This document shows, piece by piece, positions 10,803 through 21,089 of a DNA stretch of 64,000 nt (positions are counted from its first letter, which is position 1; every line of letters begins with the position of its first letter). The stretch is from Diploptera punctata (lineage: Eukaryota > Arthropoda > Insecta > Blattodea > Blaberidae). The position numbers were made by a program, and so were the translations under genes. The stretch lies in assembly GCA_030220185.1 (NCBI GenBank), contig JASPKZ010003424.1, forward strand, positions 310,001 to 374,000. The letters are read 5' to 3'. Under the pieces are notes generated by a model. It searched no databases. It was not told the origin of the DNA and was given only the letters and a program-made list of their open reading frames with translations.

Positions 10803-10954
10803 AGATACACATGAATTAAATCGGGCCTATTATTTGATACGAACAAACATGGTTTCTATGAAATTCTCATTTTTGTGTGTTTCGTTAGGTTTATTCATTT
10901 TTGTGTCAGGATTTAGTTTTTTTTTTTTGGACGATCTAACTAGTATCCTGTCCC

Positions 10955-11230
10955 GCGGCGTACCCGAGTGTTTAAGGCAAGATGCCTTGGCGCAGTGCTA
11001 CGGGACTTGCGCTGGTTCGAGTCCCCGTGGGGGAAGACATTTTCTCATGGAATTTCGGCCGGTCCCACCCAGCATCATGAGGCATTTGGGTAGCTACAAT
11101 AAGTAGCGACTCCAGTTTGAGAAGACCATCTATAACGGCTGGGGACCCGACATGCTGATCACATGTCATCCCTACATTGGCTTATGATTAACACATATGG
11201 ACGTGAGGCCAGACTAGTAGCCTATGTTGT
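10955..11230 (+). repeat. SINE-4 with class-II-like tRNA head
   Basis: GTACCCGAGTGTTTAAGGC is an A box of the Ser/Leu type. It is followed by a long extra segment (TGGCGCAGTGCTACGGGACT) and B box CTGGTTCGAGTCCCCG. This suggests descent from a tRNA with a long variable arm. Body as at 21810 and 1960. Confidence 0.65.
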
Positions 11231-11231
11231 A

Positions 11232-11650
11232 GGCCTACTACTACGCTTGTTGTTATGAATTGAAAGTTGACATTCCCGCACCTAACCAGGTTGTTATGCA
11301 AAAAACAAAATGTATTGAATTGCCTGATTGCTATGTAAACAAAAGAAAATGCAGCAGATGAAATGAATATTTCTTAAATTGTGCAGCAAGTCAAATTGTT
11401 AATAATTTCATATTATGTTTGTCTCTCATAGTAATAATTTAAATTAATTATTTTAATTTAAATAATACTGAATATTAATTAATGGTAATACCCATTACAA
11501 AAAAAAAATACATCGCCAAAATAAAAAGTGCAACACATGCATGTGAAGTGTCTTAACAGAATCTCGGAAATAGAAAAATCTCGACTTATCTCGTTTTAGC
11601 GAATTCCGAAGGAATGAAGCTATTGAGGTTATCACTAAAATGTTTTGAAA
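11232..11650. other. no recognisable feature
   Basis: AT-rich, nothing supported. Confidence 0.5.
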
Positions 11651-11679
11651 TTTTTTTACAGATCTTCACCGATTTTATA

Positions 11680-11684
<5 letters not shown>

Positions 11685-11717
<33 letters not shown>
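11685..11717. repeat. (TA)n microsatellite
   Basis: TA array just left of the Tc1 insertion, consistent with Tc1 preference for TA. Confidence 0.9.
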
Positions 11718-11718
<1 letters not shown>

Positions 11719-11730
11719 AGAATATATATA

Positions 11731-13268
11731 CACTGCTTAAAACAATTAGAGGAACACTTGTAATAAATTGAATAAGTAATTGTTTTTTAAAGCTGTGATG
11801 CTGAAAGTTGGACAATATGTAAATTGAATGATTAATTTTATCATTGGATACAAATTTTAAAGATCCATGGCCTAAATACAGAGAAATTACCTCAAATAAC
11901 AAATATAGAGAATTTTTTTATTTTGGAAGGCACTGGACACTTCTAATTGGTAAGCTTCCTGATGTTGCTATAGTGACGAATGTTGATTATTGCCTTGTTT
12001 ATTGAAGTCTCTGAGAAAATTAGGCATTTAAATGAGTTTGAAGTGTATCATGCTCTACATCTTTTACGACAAGGTCAATCTCTGCGACAAGTGGCTAGAG
12101 AGCTTGGGGTTTCTCCTTCCGTGGTGTCCATGTTACGCAACAGGCACAGAGAGACAGGTCAGTATTGTAGAAGACGTGGCCAGGGCCGTAAATTTAAAAC
12201 AAGCCCCCAGGATGACACATACGTTGTTCTTTCTGCTCTTCGACAGCGTACAAAAACTGCAAAAGACCTGCAAAATGACCTTCATATGGCTTCCGGAATC
12301 CGGGTTTCAGACCAAACCATAAGGAACAGATTAAGGAAAGAGAATATTCGTCCAAAAAGGCCCGTTAAAAAACCACATGCTTAACAAATGGGCATAAGGC
12401 AGCAAGACGTACGTATGCTGAAAACCATGGTGATTGGAACCTGAACCAGTGGGAGTCTGTGCTCTTCTCGGACGAATCCAGGTATCGTCTTACACGTTGT
12501 GATGGTCGATTGAGGGTGTGGGGACGGCCAGGAGAAAGATTTTCTGCAGAGGCTGTACAGGAAATTGATAGATTCGGAGGAGGTTCCATAATGGTGTGGG
12601 CCGGAGTTATGTACAACAATCGTACGGACCTTGTACTTGTTCCCCAGCGACTGAATGCTGTCCGGTATATCGAGCACGTTCTGGAAGAGCAGTAGTACCT
12701 GCTGCCATTGGAGTAGGCCCTGGATTTCTGTTTATGCAGGATAATGCCAGGGCACATTCTGCGGCTGTCACCAGGGATTTCCTGAGGAGGAATGAAATTG
12801 AGGTAATGGAGTGGCCAGCGGTCAGCCCAGACCTCAACCCTATTGAACACTTGTGGGATCTTCTAGACAGGAAGGTCAGGAACCGACATCAAGCTCCACA
12901 AACTCTGCAGCAACTTGGAGATGCTCTGAAGGAGGAATGGGAGAATATCCCGCAAGAGGAAATCCAGAATCTTATTGGGAGCATGCCACGAAGGTGCCAA
13001 ACTGTCATCGAATGTCGTGGAGGCCATACATGATACTAACTCTATATAACGAGTGTTTAACTTTGAAAAATAAGCACAAGATTCAATTGCTTACATAGCG
13101 GAATTATTTGAAAAGTTAATTGTCAGCGTTATTCATTTGTTTTTACTGACATGAGCAATAAATAAATAACCACAAATAATGTACTTTATTAATTTCATGT
13201 TTGTACCTTTATCCAATGAAAACATATTTCCATATTTCATAGTGTTCCTCTAATTGTTTTGAGCAGTG
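11731..13268 (+). mobile_element. Tc1-family (DD34E) transposon
   Basis: Ends CACTGCTTAAAACAATTAGA and, on the complement at the right, CACTGCTCAAAACAATTAGA form inverted repeats of about 28 bp with one mismatch; TA flanks both sides (11729-11730, 13269-13270). Length 1538 bp is normal for Tc1. It carries the frameshifted transposase described separately. Confidence 0.9.
11980..13033 (+). pseudogene. Tc1-family DD34E transposase, two frameshifts
   Basis: Segment 1 (11980-12384) holds the helix-turn-helix DNA-binding part (LLRQGQSLRQVARELGVSPS) and a second HTH (SDQTIRNRLRKENI). A frame change near 12375 leads to segment 2 with the first catalytic Asp in LFSDESRYRLT (codon 12471). A one-base loss near 12690 leads to segment 3 with the second Asp in FMQDNARAH (codon 12740) and Glu in SPDLNPIEHLWD (codon 12845); exactly 34 residues separate them, defining DD34E. 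The catalytic triad is complete but split over frames. The native enzyme would cut and paste the element at TA sites; this copy is non-functional. Confidence 0.9.
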
Positions 13269-13327
13269 TATAATTACCCAGTGTAAGGTACATATATTAA
13301 TTGCGTTTCTCGTATAATTTATCATAT

Positions 13328-13333
13328 TTTTAC

Positions 13334-13374
<41 letters not shown>

Positions 13375-13381
13375 GTGCCAG

Positions 13382-13433
<52 letters not shown>
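13328..13433. repeat. two (ATT)n tracts with a short spacer
   Basis: Two ATT tracts separated by AGTGCCAGTAAG, a spacer resembling the LINE-A sequence just after its stop codon (AGTGCCAGTGAG at 17424). Confidence 0.85.
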
Positions 13434-13544
13434 GGTATAAAATGTTGTTTGTATATTAAATTTACATTGCAACATTTAATATATCTTTAACTTCTTATAA
13501 TTAATATAGTGTATGTATACATATGTCAAATATTTATTTATATT

Positions 13545-13603
13545 TATGCTGGTTGAGTGGAAGAGATGACAATATGGCCTTAACTTTGCCAGAATAAATA
13601 AAA

Positions 13604-13654
<51 letters not shown>
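13545..13654 (+). repeat. CR1-like LINE tail with (ATT)n
   Basis: GCTGGTTGAGTGGAAGAGAT, ATGGCCTTAACTTTGCCAG and then a TTA array: same terminal sequence as at 6980-7120. Confidence 0.75.
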
Positions 13655-13655
<1 letters not shown>

Positions 13656-14301
13656 AAATATATAAAATCGGCGAAGATCTGTAAAAAATATAAAAAAACA
13701 TATGTATGCATATATAAATAATATGTGTGTGTACATTAGTGCTCTAACGACCGCTATTTTTGTTTAATCGAAAGCAAGCTTGGCATATAGCAGTTAATTA
13801 AAAAAAAAGTATGTATCAGTTTGTTAACCAGCAAAATCGGACCATTAGTGGGGATTTGTCTGAAACCCGAAATTCAAAATTGACTCTAGCAATCGCCATG
13901 TTTGGTCCGTCGGAGTATTTACTATACAATTTAATTAACCCTTAAATTACCGATGTATCCTATAAGATATAGCAGTTTAATTTATTTTTGTTTATTAAAG
14001 TAATGGAAAAATGAATCGGTATATATTATTTAAATTGGTGTAAAGTTAAACAATATATAGTAGGGCCTACATAGATAATACCTTACATTTACGCATGATT
14101 TATTTTTCATTGCATTCAGACACTTTTAAATAAGTTGGCATCAGATATTGAGTTTCTGAATTTAACAAAATAAATGTATAATCCTAAACCAGGAAAATGG
14201 GAACATAAATTCGACTTGTGTGATTCCCTTAGTTTACGCAGTTCCTGCGTGACGGACGTTTTTCTAACTTCCCTTGTATCCCACACTTGTATCGCAATGT
14301 A

Positions 14302-14934
14302 CACCGTGTCCACAAATATAGTATCATACTTTAAACTACTGCTACGTCGCTTTGGATAATCATATCTGAATTAAATTCGTGACAATCAAAAGAGAAACTC
14401 AAAAAATTTTGTGCACGTTAACAATGTGAACAATGGAGAATAATGGACAACAATACAGAAACTAAACTAAATTTAACTATTTTTTTTTTGTGGTCAATAT
14501 GGGTTAATTGTTGGATATTTAGCAGACAGCGTTATGTCTGCAGCGTCACTCGTGGGCGCCGCAATGTCTATGAGGTATAACAAAAACGTTTTGGATGGAT
14601 TTCTCAACCGAAGTCTAAAGCACGACCACGGTTTTCCAATTTTTTATTGTTTCCATAACACCCATAAAATGGCTGAAAATTCACAGAAATTGTTATGAAA
14701 CCATAGACATGATTCAGACATTTGTTTTTGTATTTAACAGCCGTACATTTTCAGTTTTTATAGTTGTTGTAGGAACATTAAAAAATTGAAACCGCTGTCG
14801 TGGTTTAGACTTCGGTTGAGAAATCCACCCTTTGAGTTTCTCTTTTGATTGTCACCAATTTCATTTAGATACGATTATATCCAAAGTGACGTAGTAGTAG
14901 TTTAAAGTATGATACTATGTTTGTGCATACGATG
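14302..14934. mobile_element. mariner-type MITE with interrupted left arm
   Basis: TA-flanked inverted repeats: left CACCGTGTCCACAAATATAG, right (complement) CATCGTATGCACAAACATAG, continuing through AGTATCATACTTTAAACTAC to about 100 bp. A second block (left 14589-14645, with CTCAACCGAAGTCTAAA) is matched by the right arm at 14785-14830. On the right the two blocks are contiguous; on the left about 180 bp separate them. No coding frame. Confidence 0.75.
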
Positions 14935-14935
14935 T

Positions 14936-15985
14936 ACTATTAAACCTCTAAAACTATTATGTATATAACACTTTTTAAGTCAACTAATTTGTTAATTTCG
15001 TTTTTATTTTATCTAGCATTTGCATATTTCAAAAATCTTATTTAGGTAACCTTGTTTTCAGAAACCTTCCTTTTTGAAATTTATTAATTTTAAAACTCAA
15101 TGATGCAACAAAAAAAATCAGGAGCACAATATGGTTTCTGATTTTTTTTATTTCCATAACAGTTATTATATAATTGACAATATGTTGTATTTAATATTAA
15201 GTCTTGATAATGATAACGTCGCTATTGAAACGCATTGACTCTTTTAACTTCTTAATTTTATGATTTGGGATTTTATTGGCTATGTGTAATGACAATATGT
15301 TGCTTAGATTTTGTTGAGATAATTAGCTTGCATAAAATCGGCTGTGTTTTTCAATTTTTATAGTTGTCGCGCAATCATGAAATCAAGGTCTTGGTTCAAA
15401 CTTCACTTTTTCCTAATGGGTACCATTCTGTAAAGTTATAAAATTAATAGTACAAATGTGGAAATTTTATGTCTGATGGGAAAGAAATGAATCGGTAATG
15501 CTGATTGCTAAGCTACTACAGGCGTCTGTAGTGATGTAACACAATTATTTAATTATCTTTGATTAGCAAGGTAAAGTTATTTCTGCATGTCTGTTGTAAT
15601 TTGTACGAATTTTAACAAGTACTGTACAGTTCATTGTATAGTTTAAAAAACTTGCATGAAGAGTGGGAAGTATAGCCTTGAGCGTAATTAATGTTTTTTA
15701 CTGTCTGTAGCTGCATTATCCAACAAGGAATTTGTGAAATGTCGGTTTCCGGGGGAAATTCTGCTCTCATGTATTTGGTTGTTTATGTCAGATCCAGTCA
15801 AGATCAGCGTTATGCAATGCACTGGATACTGGGGTATTGTTTAGCGCACTGGAAGTGAAAGTTAATATGTGTTAGGGCTATCTCATAGCTTGTTTATATC
15901 GTATTCGCAGCCTACCCGCCACGAGTGTAGTCCATATCAAGGTGTAATGCCTTTTTCACATGTGTAAATTTGTTTTGAAAATATA
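14936..15985. other. no recognisable feature
   Basis: AT-rich. A weak echo of the MITE inner arm (TAGTTGTCGCGCAATCATG) occurs near 15361; nothing else supported. Confidence 0.45.
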
Positions 15986-15989
15986 ATAG

Positions 15990-16664
15990 ATTTATTTAGC
16001 CTGGTGGAGTTAAGACCATGTGGCCTTCTCTTCCACTCACCAGGACAAACATACGCTATATATAAATACAAAAAAATACAATAATAGCCATACTAAACAA
16101 TTAATTATCTGTCAAATTGAATAATAATGAACATAATGTCTAATAATACAATGAAATTAAATACAATTAAAATTAAATTAATGATAGAATGAATACAGAA
16201 AGAATAACAGCTCGAATCTACTATACATAAAAAGAAAAGAAAGAAAAAAAAATACAAAGGAAGTAATAAACTACAATGAATTAATCTATGCTTTTTATAC
16301 AAGGCATTAGGGAAATATATTAATGAATCTTAAATCTATTTTTATTAAATAATAAAAAAAACACATTCATTTTTAAAAAGTAATATTAGTGAGTTGTTTC
16401 TGTTAGTAATTTTATTTTCAATTTGTTTCTGAAAGATGGTAAAGTTTGGCAGTCTCTGACATAGGGTGCAAGGGAATTCCATGTTCTAGCAAGAGAAATT
16501 GTAAAAGATTTCGAATAATAGGTAGTGTTATGAGGAGGGATATAAAGGACACTGTGCTCAAGGGATCGGGTATCTAATTTATGTGTATCAGAGAGTCTAT
16601 AGGCATAAATGAGATGGTTCTGACTATAGCATTTTAGATTCGTGTTAGAAAATCTCGGGATCAA
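15990..16664 (-). pseudogene. CR1-like LINE 3' end
   Basis: The frame 16386-16664 reads PPHNTTYYSKSFTISLARTW, then NSLAPYVRDCQTLPSFRNKL, the same C-terminal motif as at 6570-6767. The 3' UTR end (complement CTGGTGAGTGGAAGAGAAGG) lies at 16010-16045 and carries no long TTA array. 5'-truncated. Confidence 0.75.
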
Positions 16665-16814
16665 ATCCCAAAACTTATCAAAGTTGCTATATGTTTTCGT
16701 TGTTTCCTTCAGTCATTGAAAATGCTGTTACAAAAAGAAACAAAAAAATGCTAAAATAATAATTTAATCAAACCATTTCTGGCTAGAATTACAACTAACT
16801 CTAAGCCGTGCCAG

Positions 16815-17132
16815 GCCTAGAATGCCCTTAGCCTACAGCCGACTGCTGACCTTACATTCACATGTGTTAATTAGAGGTGGACGATCATCCAGTCAATATA
16901 ATGATATGTCAGCATATCCGCATCCTCAGTCGTTAAAGTTGTTTTCCCAACCTGGAGATGCTATTTATTGTAGGTAACCAAATATCTTAAGATGCTGAGT
17001 GGAAACCGGTCCCATACTCTTTGAAATTCCTCGAGAAAATTTCTTCCCCATAGTGACTATAACCATCCCAAGTCCTGTACCTCTGCACGAAGGCATGATG
17101 TCCTAAACCGCTCGGCTATGGCGCGGGACAAA
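16815..17132 (-). repeat. SINE-4 copy
   Basis: Complement starts GCGCCATAGCCGAGCGGTTTAGG (class-II-like A box) and continues into the SINE-4 body with CCTGGCACGG-like end. Diverged. Confidence 0.55.
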
Positions 17133-17149
17133 TTAATTATCTTGTGTAG

Positions 17150-17425
17150 AATACTACATAACAGTGAGCTAAATGATCTTTATAGGAAACCAGATGTAAT
17201 AAGAACAGTTAAGTCTTATAGGCTGCGATGGGCAGGACATGCGACACGAATGGGGAATGAAAGTTGGTAGTCTAGTTGGTAGATCAAGATTGAGGTGGGA
17301 AGATAACATTAACCATGGTTTGAGGAAAGTAGATTATTCAGGTGATAATTGGAAAACATTAGGTCAGGATAGTGATATATGGAGAGCTTATATCTGTGTG
17401 GCCATTAACCTATGCGTTCGATAGT
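17150..17425 (+). pseudogene. LINE-A C-terminal fragment
   Basis: Reads LNDLYRKPDVIRTVKSYRLR, WAGHATRMGNE, then GRSRLRWEDNINHGLRKVDY and WRAYICVAINLCVR before a stop at 17422. Aligns with the end of 62315-63439. An internal stop and shortening after MGNE mark it as dead. Confidence 0.8.
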
Positions 17426-17458
17426 GCCAGTGAGTTTGTTAAGTATGTTAGAATTTAA

Positions 17459-17936
<478 letters not shown>

Positions 17937-18306
17937 CTTGCAAAAGGTAGACATCGAAGAAACTTCGTGGAGTGACAGGAAAGGAATAAATAAAATTAAA
18001 AGTTCAGCGACATAGGCCTTTTCTTAAATATTGGTTAAATAGTTTTATTTTAAATATTTCTGGACTAAAGAAAAAACTGATGTTACGTTACGACGGTTCG
18101 GATGTTTATAAACATTGACACATTTAATAAATAAATTATATTAATAAATAGCAGACCCAGAAGCCCGAACGTTTAATTCTCGAGTCATGGCCGGACGATA
18201 AAAATATGTTAGGGCTACTTTTTTGCCATAAAATTCACTAATTAATAATTTCGCAAGAAAACTCTTCACTGTCATCTGTCGTGGTTCAAGAAACGTGCAT
18301 TACGAC

Positions 18307-18317
18307 GTCACATTGTT
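18307..18317. repeat. 11-bp direct repeat, left flank of tRNA-like array
   Basis: GTCACATTGTT directly before the array; repeated at 21004-21014 directly after it. Reads as a target-site duplication. Confidence 0.6.
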
Positions 18318-18336
18318 TTTGAAGAGAAAAATTATA

Positions 18337-18410
18337 CGCTCAGACCGGGACTTGAACCCGGGACCCTTGGTTCTCTAGACCAAGTGCTCTACCAACTGAG
18401 CTACCTGAGA
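18337..18410 (-). tRNA. tRNA-like gene 1 of array
   Basis: A box TAGCTCAGTTGG, B box GGTTCAAGTCC, cloverleaf possible: acceptor with 6 of 7 pairs, D stem GCTC/GAGC, anticodon stem CTTGGT/ACCAAG with 7-nt loop CTAGAGA (T33 then AGA), T stem CCGGG/CCCGG. AGA would read Ser codons, but the long variable arm of tRNA-Ser is missing, so identity is uncertain. Confidence 0.6.
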
Positions 18411-18629
18411 CAAGTACCGATCTAAACGCAAATCTTTCTCTTATACATTGTAATTCCCTTCCAACAAATGCTCTGAAGCCATGCTTCTATCTTGCAAATG
18501 TCGGCTCCTTTATTAAGAAGACATATTTGGGAATTATACATTACAGCCAGTACGGCTTTTTTCATGTTTTAATAATTGATTTCGTACATCTCATTGATGG
18601 ATAAATCATATTTGAAGAGAAAAATTATA

Positions 18630-18703
18630 CGCTCAGACCGGGACTTGAACCCGGGACCCTTGGTTCTCTAGACCAAGTGCTCTACCAACTGAGCTACCTG
18701 AGA
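18630..18703 (-). tRNA. tRNA-like gene 2 of array
   Basis: Identical to copy 1 in all stems, both boxes and the downstream T run. Confidence 0.6.
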
Positions 18704-18922
18704 CAAGTACCGATCTAAACGCAAATCTTTCTCTTATACATTGTAATTCCCTTCCAACAAATGCTCTGAAGCCATGCTTCTATCTTGCAAATGTCGGCTC
18801 CTTTATTAAGAAGACATATTTGGGAATTATACATTACAGCCAGTACGGCTTTTTTCATGTTTTAATAATTGATTTCGTACATCTCATTGATGGATAAATC
18901 ATATTTGAAGAGAAAAATTATA

Positions 18923-18997
18923 CGCTCAGACCGGGACTTGAACCCGGGACCCTTGGTTCTCTAGACCAAGTGCCTCTACCAACTGAGCTACCTGAGA
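18923..18997 (-). tRNA. tRNA-like gene 3 of array, one-base insertion
   Basis: As copy 1, but with an extra base between D stem and anticodon stem (GAGGCAC for GAGCAC in the tRNA sense), which should disturb folding. Probably a pseudogene or a sequencing error. Confidence 0.45.
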
Positions 18998-19217
18998 CAA
19001 GTACCGATTCTAAACGCAAATCTTTCTCTTATACATTGTAATTCCCTTCCAACAAATGCTCTGAAGCCATGCTTCTATCTTGCAAATGTCGGCTCCTTTA
19101 TTAAGAAGACATATTTGGGAATTATACATTACAGCCAGTACGGCTTTTTTCATGTTTTAATAATTGATTTCGTACATCTCATTGATGGATAAATCATATT
19201 TGAAGAGAAAAATTATA

Positions 19218-19291
19218 CGCTCAGACCGGGACTTGAACCCGGGACCCTTGGTTCTCTAGACCAAGTGCTCTACCAACTGAGCTACCTGAGA
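19218..19291 (-). tRNA. tRNA-like gene 4 of array
   Basis: Identical to copy 1; the unit lacks one CT step in its leader (near 19318), which opens a longer spurious frame across this unit. Confidence 0.6.
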
Positions 19292-19509
19292 CAAGTACCG
19301 ATCTAAACGCAAATCTTTTCTTATACATTGTAATTCCCTTCCAACAAATGCTCTGAAGCCATGCTTCTATCTTGCAAATGTCGGCTCCTTTATTAAGAAG
19401 ACATATTTGGGAATTATACATTACAGCCAGTACGGCTTTTTTCATGTTTTAATAATTGATTTCGTACATCTCATTGATGGATAAATCATATTTGAAGAGA
19501 AAAATTATA

Positions 19510-19583
19510 CGCTCAGACCGGGACTTGAACCCGGGACCCTTGGTTCTCTAGACCAAGTGCTCTACCAACTGAGCTACCTGAGA
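19510..19583 (-). tRNA. tRNA-like gene 5 of array
   Basis: Identical to copy 1. Confidence 0.6.
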
Positions 19584-19802
19584 CAAGTACCGATCTAAAC
19601 GCAAATCTTTCTCTTATACATTGTAATTCCCTTCCAACAAATGCTCTGAAGCCATGCTTCTATCTTGCAAATGTCGGCTCCTTTATTAAGAAGACATATT
19701 TGGGAATTATACATTACAGCCAGTACGGCTTTTTTCATGTTTTAATAATTGATTTCGTACATCTCATTGATGGATAAATCATATTTGAAGAGAAAAATTA
19801 TA

Positions 19803-19876
19803 CGCTCAGACCGGGACTTGAACCCGGGACCCTTGGTTCTCTAGACCAAGTGCTCTACCAACTGAGCTACCTGAGA
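19803..19876 (-). tRNA. tRNA-like gene 6 of array, next to palindrome centre
   Basis: Identical to copy 1; last minus-strand copy before the 21-nt turn at 19923-19943. Confidence 0.6.
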
Positions 19877-19989
19877 CAAGTACCGATCTAAACGCAAATC
19901 TTTCTCTTATACATTGTAATTCCCTTCCAACAAATGCTCTGAAGAATTACAATGTATAAGAGAAAGATTTGCGTTTAGATCGGTACTTG

Positions 19990-20063
19990 TCTCAGGTAGC
20001 TCAGTTGGTAGAGCACTTGGTCTAGAGAACCAAGGGTCCCGGGTTCAAGTCCCGGTCTGAGCG
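19990..20063 (+). tRNA. tRNA-like gene 7 of array, first in the opposite arm
   Basis: Same gene on the plus strand, diverging from copy 6 with about 113 bp between the two 5' ends. TTTTT at 20070-20074 is a plausible Pol III terminator. Confidence 0.6.
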
Positions 20064-20282
20064 TATAATTTTTCTCTTCAAATATGATTTATCCATCAAT
20101 GAGATGTACGAAATCAATTATTAAAACATGAAAAAAGCCGTACTGGCTGTAATGTATAATTCCCAAATATGTCTTCTTAATAAAGGAGCCGACATTTGCA
20201 AGATAGAAGCAACGCTTCAGAGCATTTGTTGGAAGGGAATTACAATGTATAAGAGAAAGATTTGCGTTTAGATCGGTACTTG

Positions 20283-20356
20283 TCTCAGGTAGCTCAGTTG
20301 GTAGAGCACTTGGTCTAGAGAACCAAGGGTCCCGGGTTCAAGTCCCGGTCTGAGCG
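20283..20356 (+). tRNA. tRNA-like gene 8 of array
   Basis: Identical tRNA part. The stretch upstream reads GAAGCAACGC where other units have GAAGCATGGC. Confidence 0.6.
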
Positions 20357-20575
20357 TATAATTTTTCTCTTCAAATATGATTTATCCATCAATGAGATGT
20401 ACGAAATCAATTATTAAAACATGAAAAAAGCCGTACTGGCTGTAATGTATAATTCCCAAATATGTCTTCTTAATAAAGGAGCCGACATTGCAAAGATAGA
20501 AGCATGGCTTCAGAGCATTTGTTGGAAGGGAATTACAATGTATAAGAGAAAGATTTGCGTTTAGATCGGTACTTG

Positions 20576-20649
20576 TCTCAGGTAGCTCAGTTGGTAGAGC
20601 ACTTGGTCTAGAGAACCAAGGGTCCCGGGTTCAAGTCCCGGTCTGAGCG
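20576..20649 (+). tRNA. tRNA-like gene 9 of array
   Basis: Identical tRNA part. Upstream unit has GACATTGCAAAGATAG for GACATTTGCAAGATAG, two compensating changes that keep unit length and the small reading frame. Confidence 0.6.
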
Positions 20650-20868
20650 TATAATTTTTCTCTTCAAATATGATTTATCCATCAATGAGATGTACGAAAT
20701 CAATTATTAAAACATGAAAAAAGCCGTACTGGCTGTAATGTATAATTCCCAAATATGTCTTCTTAATAAAGGAGCCGACATTTGCAAGATAGAAGCATGG
20801 CTTCAGAGCATTTGTTGGAAGGGAATTACAATGTATAAGAGAAAGATTTGCGTTTAGATCGGTACTTG

Positions 20869-20942
20869 TCTCAGGTAGCTCAGTTGGTAGAGCACTTGGT
20901 CTAGAGAACCAAGGGTCCCGGGTTCAAGTCCCGGTCTGAGCG
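20869..20942 (+). tRNA. tRNA-like gene 10 of array
   Basis: Identical tRNA part; last copy, its unit breaks off at 21003 before the 11-bp direct repeat. Confidence 0.6.
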
Positions 20943-21003
20943 TATAATTTTTCTCTTCAAATATGATTTATCCATCAATGAGATGTACGAAATCAATTAT
21001 TAA

Positions 21004-21014
21004 GTCACATTGTT
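21004..21014. repeat. 11-bp direct repeat, right flank of tRNA-like array
   Basis: GTCACATTGTT, partner of 18307-18317. Confidence 0.6.
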
Positions 21015-21089
21015 GTCGCGCGGAATATGTCGGTAATGCAGATGACAATATACCTGACAAAAATCCTATTACCCGATCGCAGCGCCAAC

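Larger units (their letters stand above)
11659..13681. mobile_element. outer inverted-repeat element hosting a Tc1 insertion
   Basis: CAGATCTTCACCGATTTTAT at 11659 is matched in inverted orientation by the end at 13681 (CAGATCTTCGCCGATTTTAT on the complement), about 26 bp with one mismatch. Both ends border a TA. This looks like a mariner-type non-autonomous element. The Tc1 element 11731-13268 and a CR1-like tail lie inside it. The pairing is seen; the element status is inferred. Confidence 0.5.
18318..21003. repeat. palindromic tandem array of ~293-bp tRNA-like units
   Basis: Ten tRNA-bearing units: six on the minus strand (18318-19922) and four on the plus strand (19944-21003), head to head around a 21-nt spacer (19923-19943). 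Unit spacing is 292-295 bp. The right arm pairs with the left over about 1060 nt. Each unit has a tRNA-like gene, a TTTTT tract about 7 nt after it, and a 47-codon frame starting MKKAVLAVMYNSQICLL that ends just before the next tRNA. Copies differ by only a few bases or indels (for example an extra C at 18973). Right end stops at AATTATTAA, left end begins TTTGAAGAG, so the two ends cut the unit at different points. Confidence 0.9.

Noticed and set aside
19221..19445. 74-codon frame inside the array
   Set aside because: It exists only because of a one-step loss near 19318 and reads through the tRNA-like gene.
18318..21003. CRISPR-like reading of the regular repeats
   Set aside because: The whole 293-bp unit repeats, with no unique spacers, and each unit contains a tRNA-like gene.
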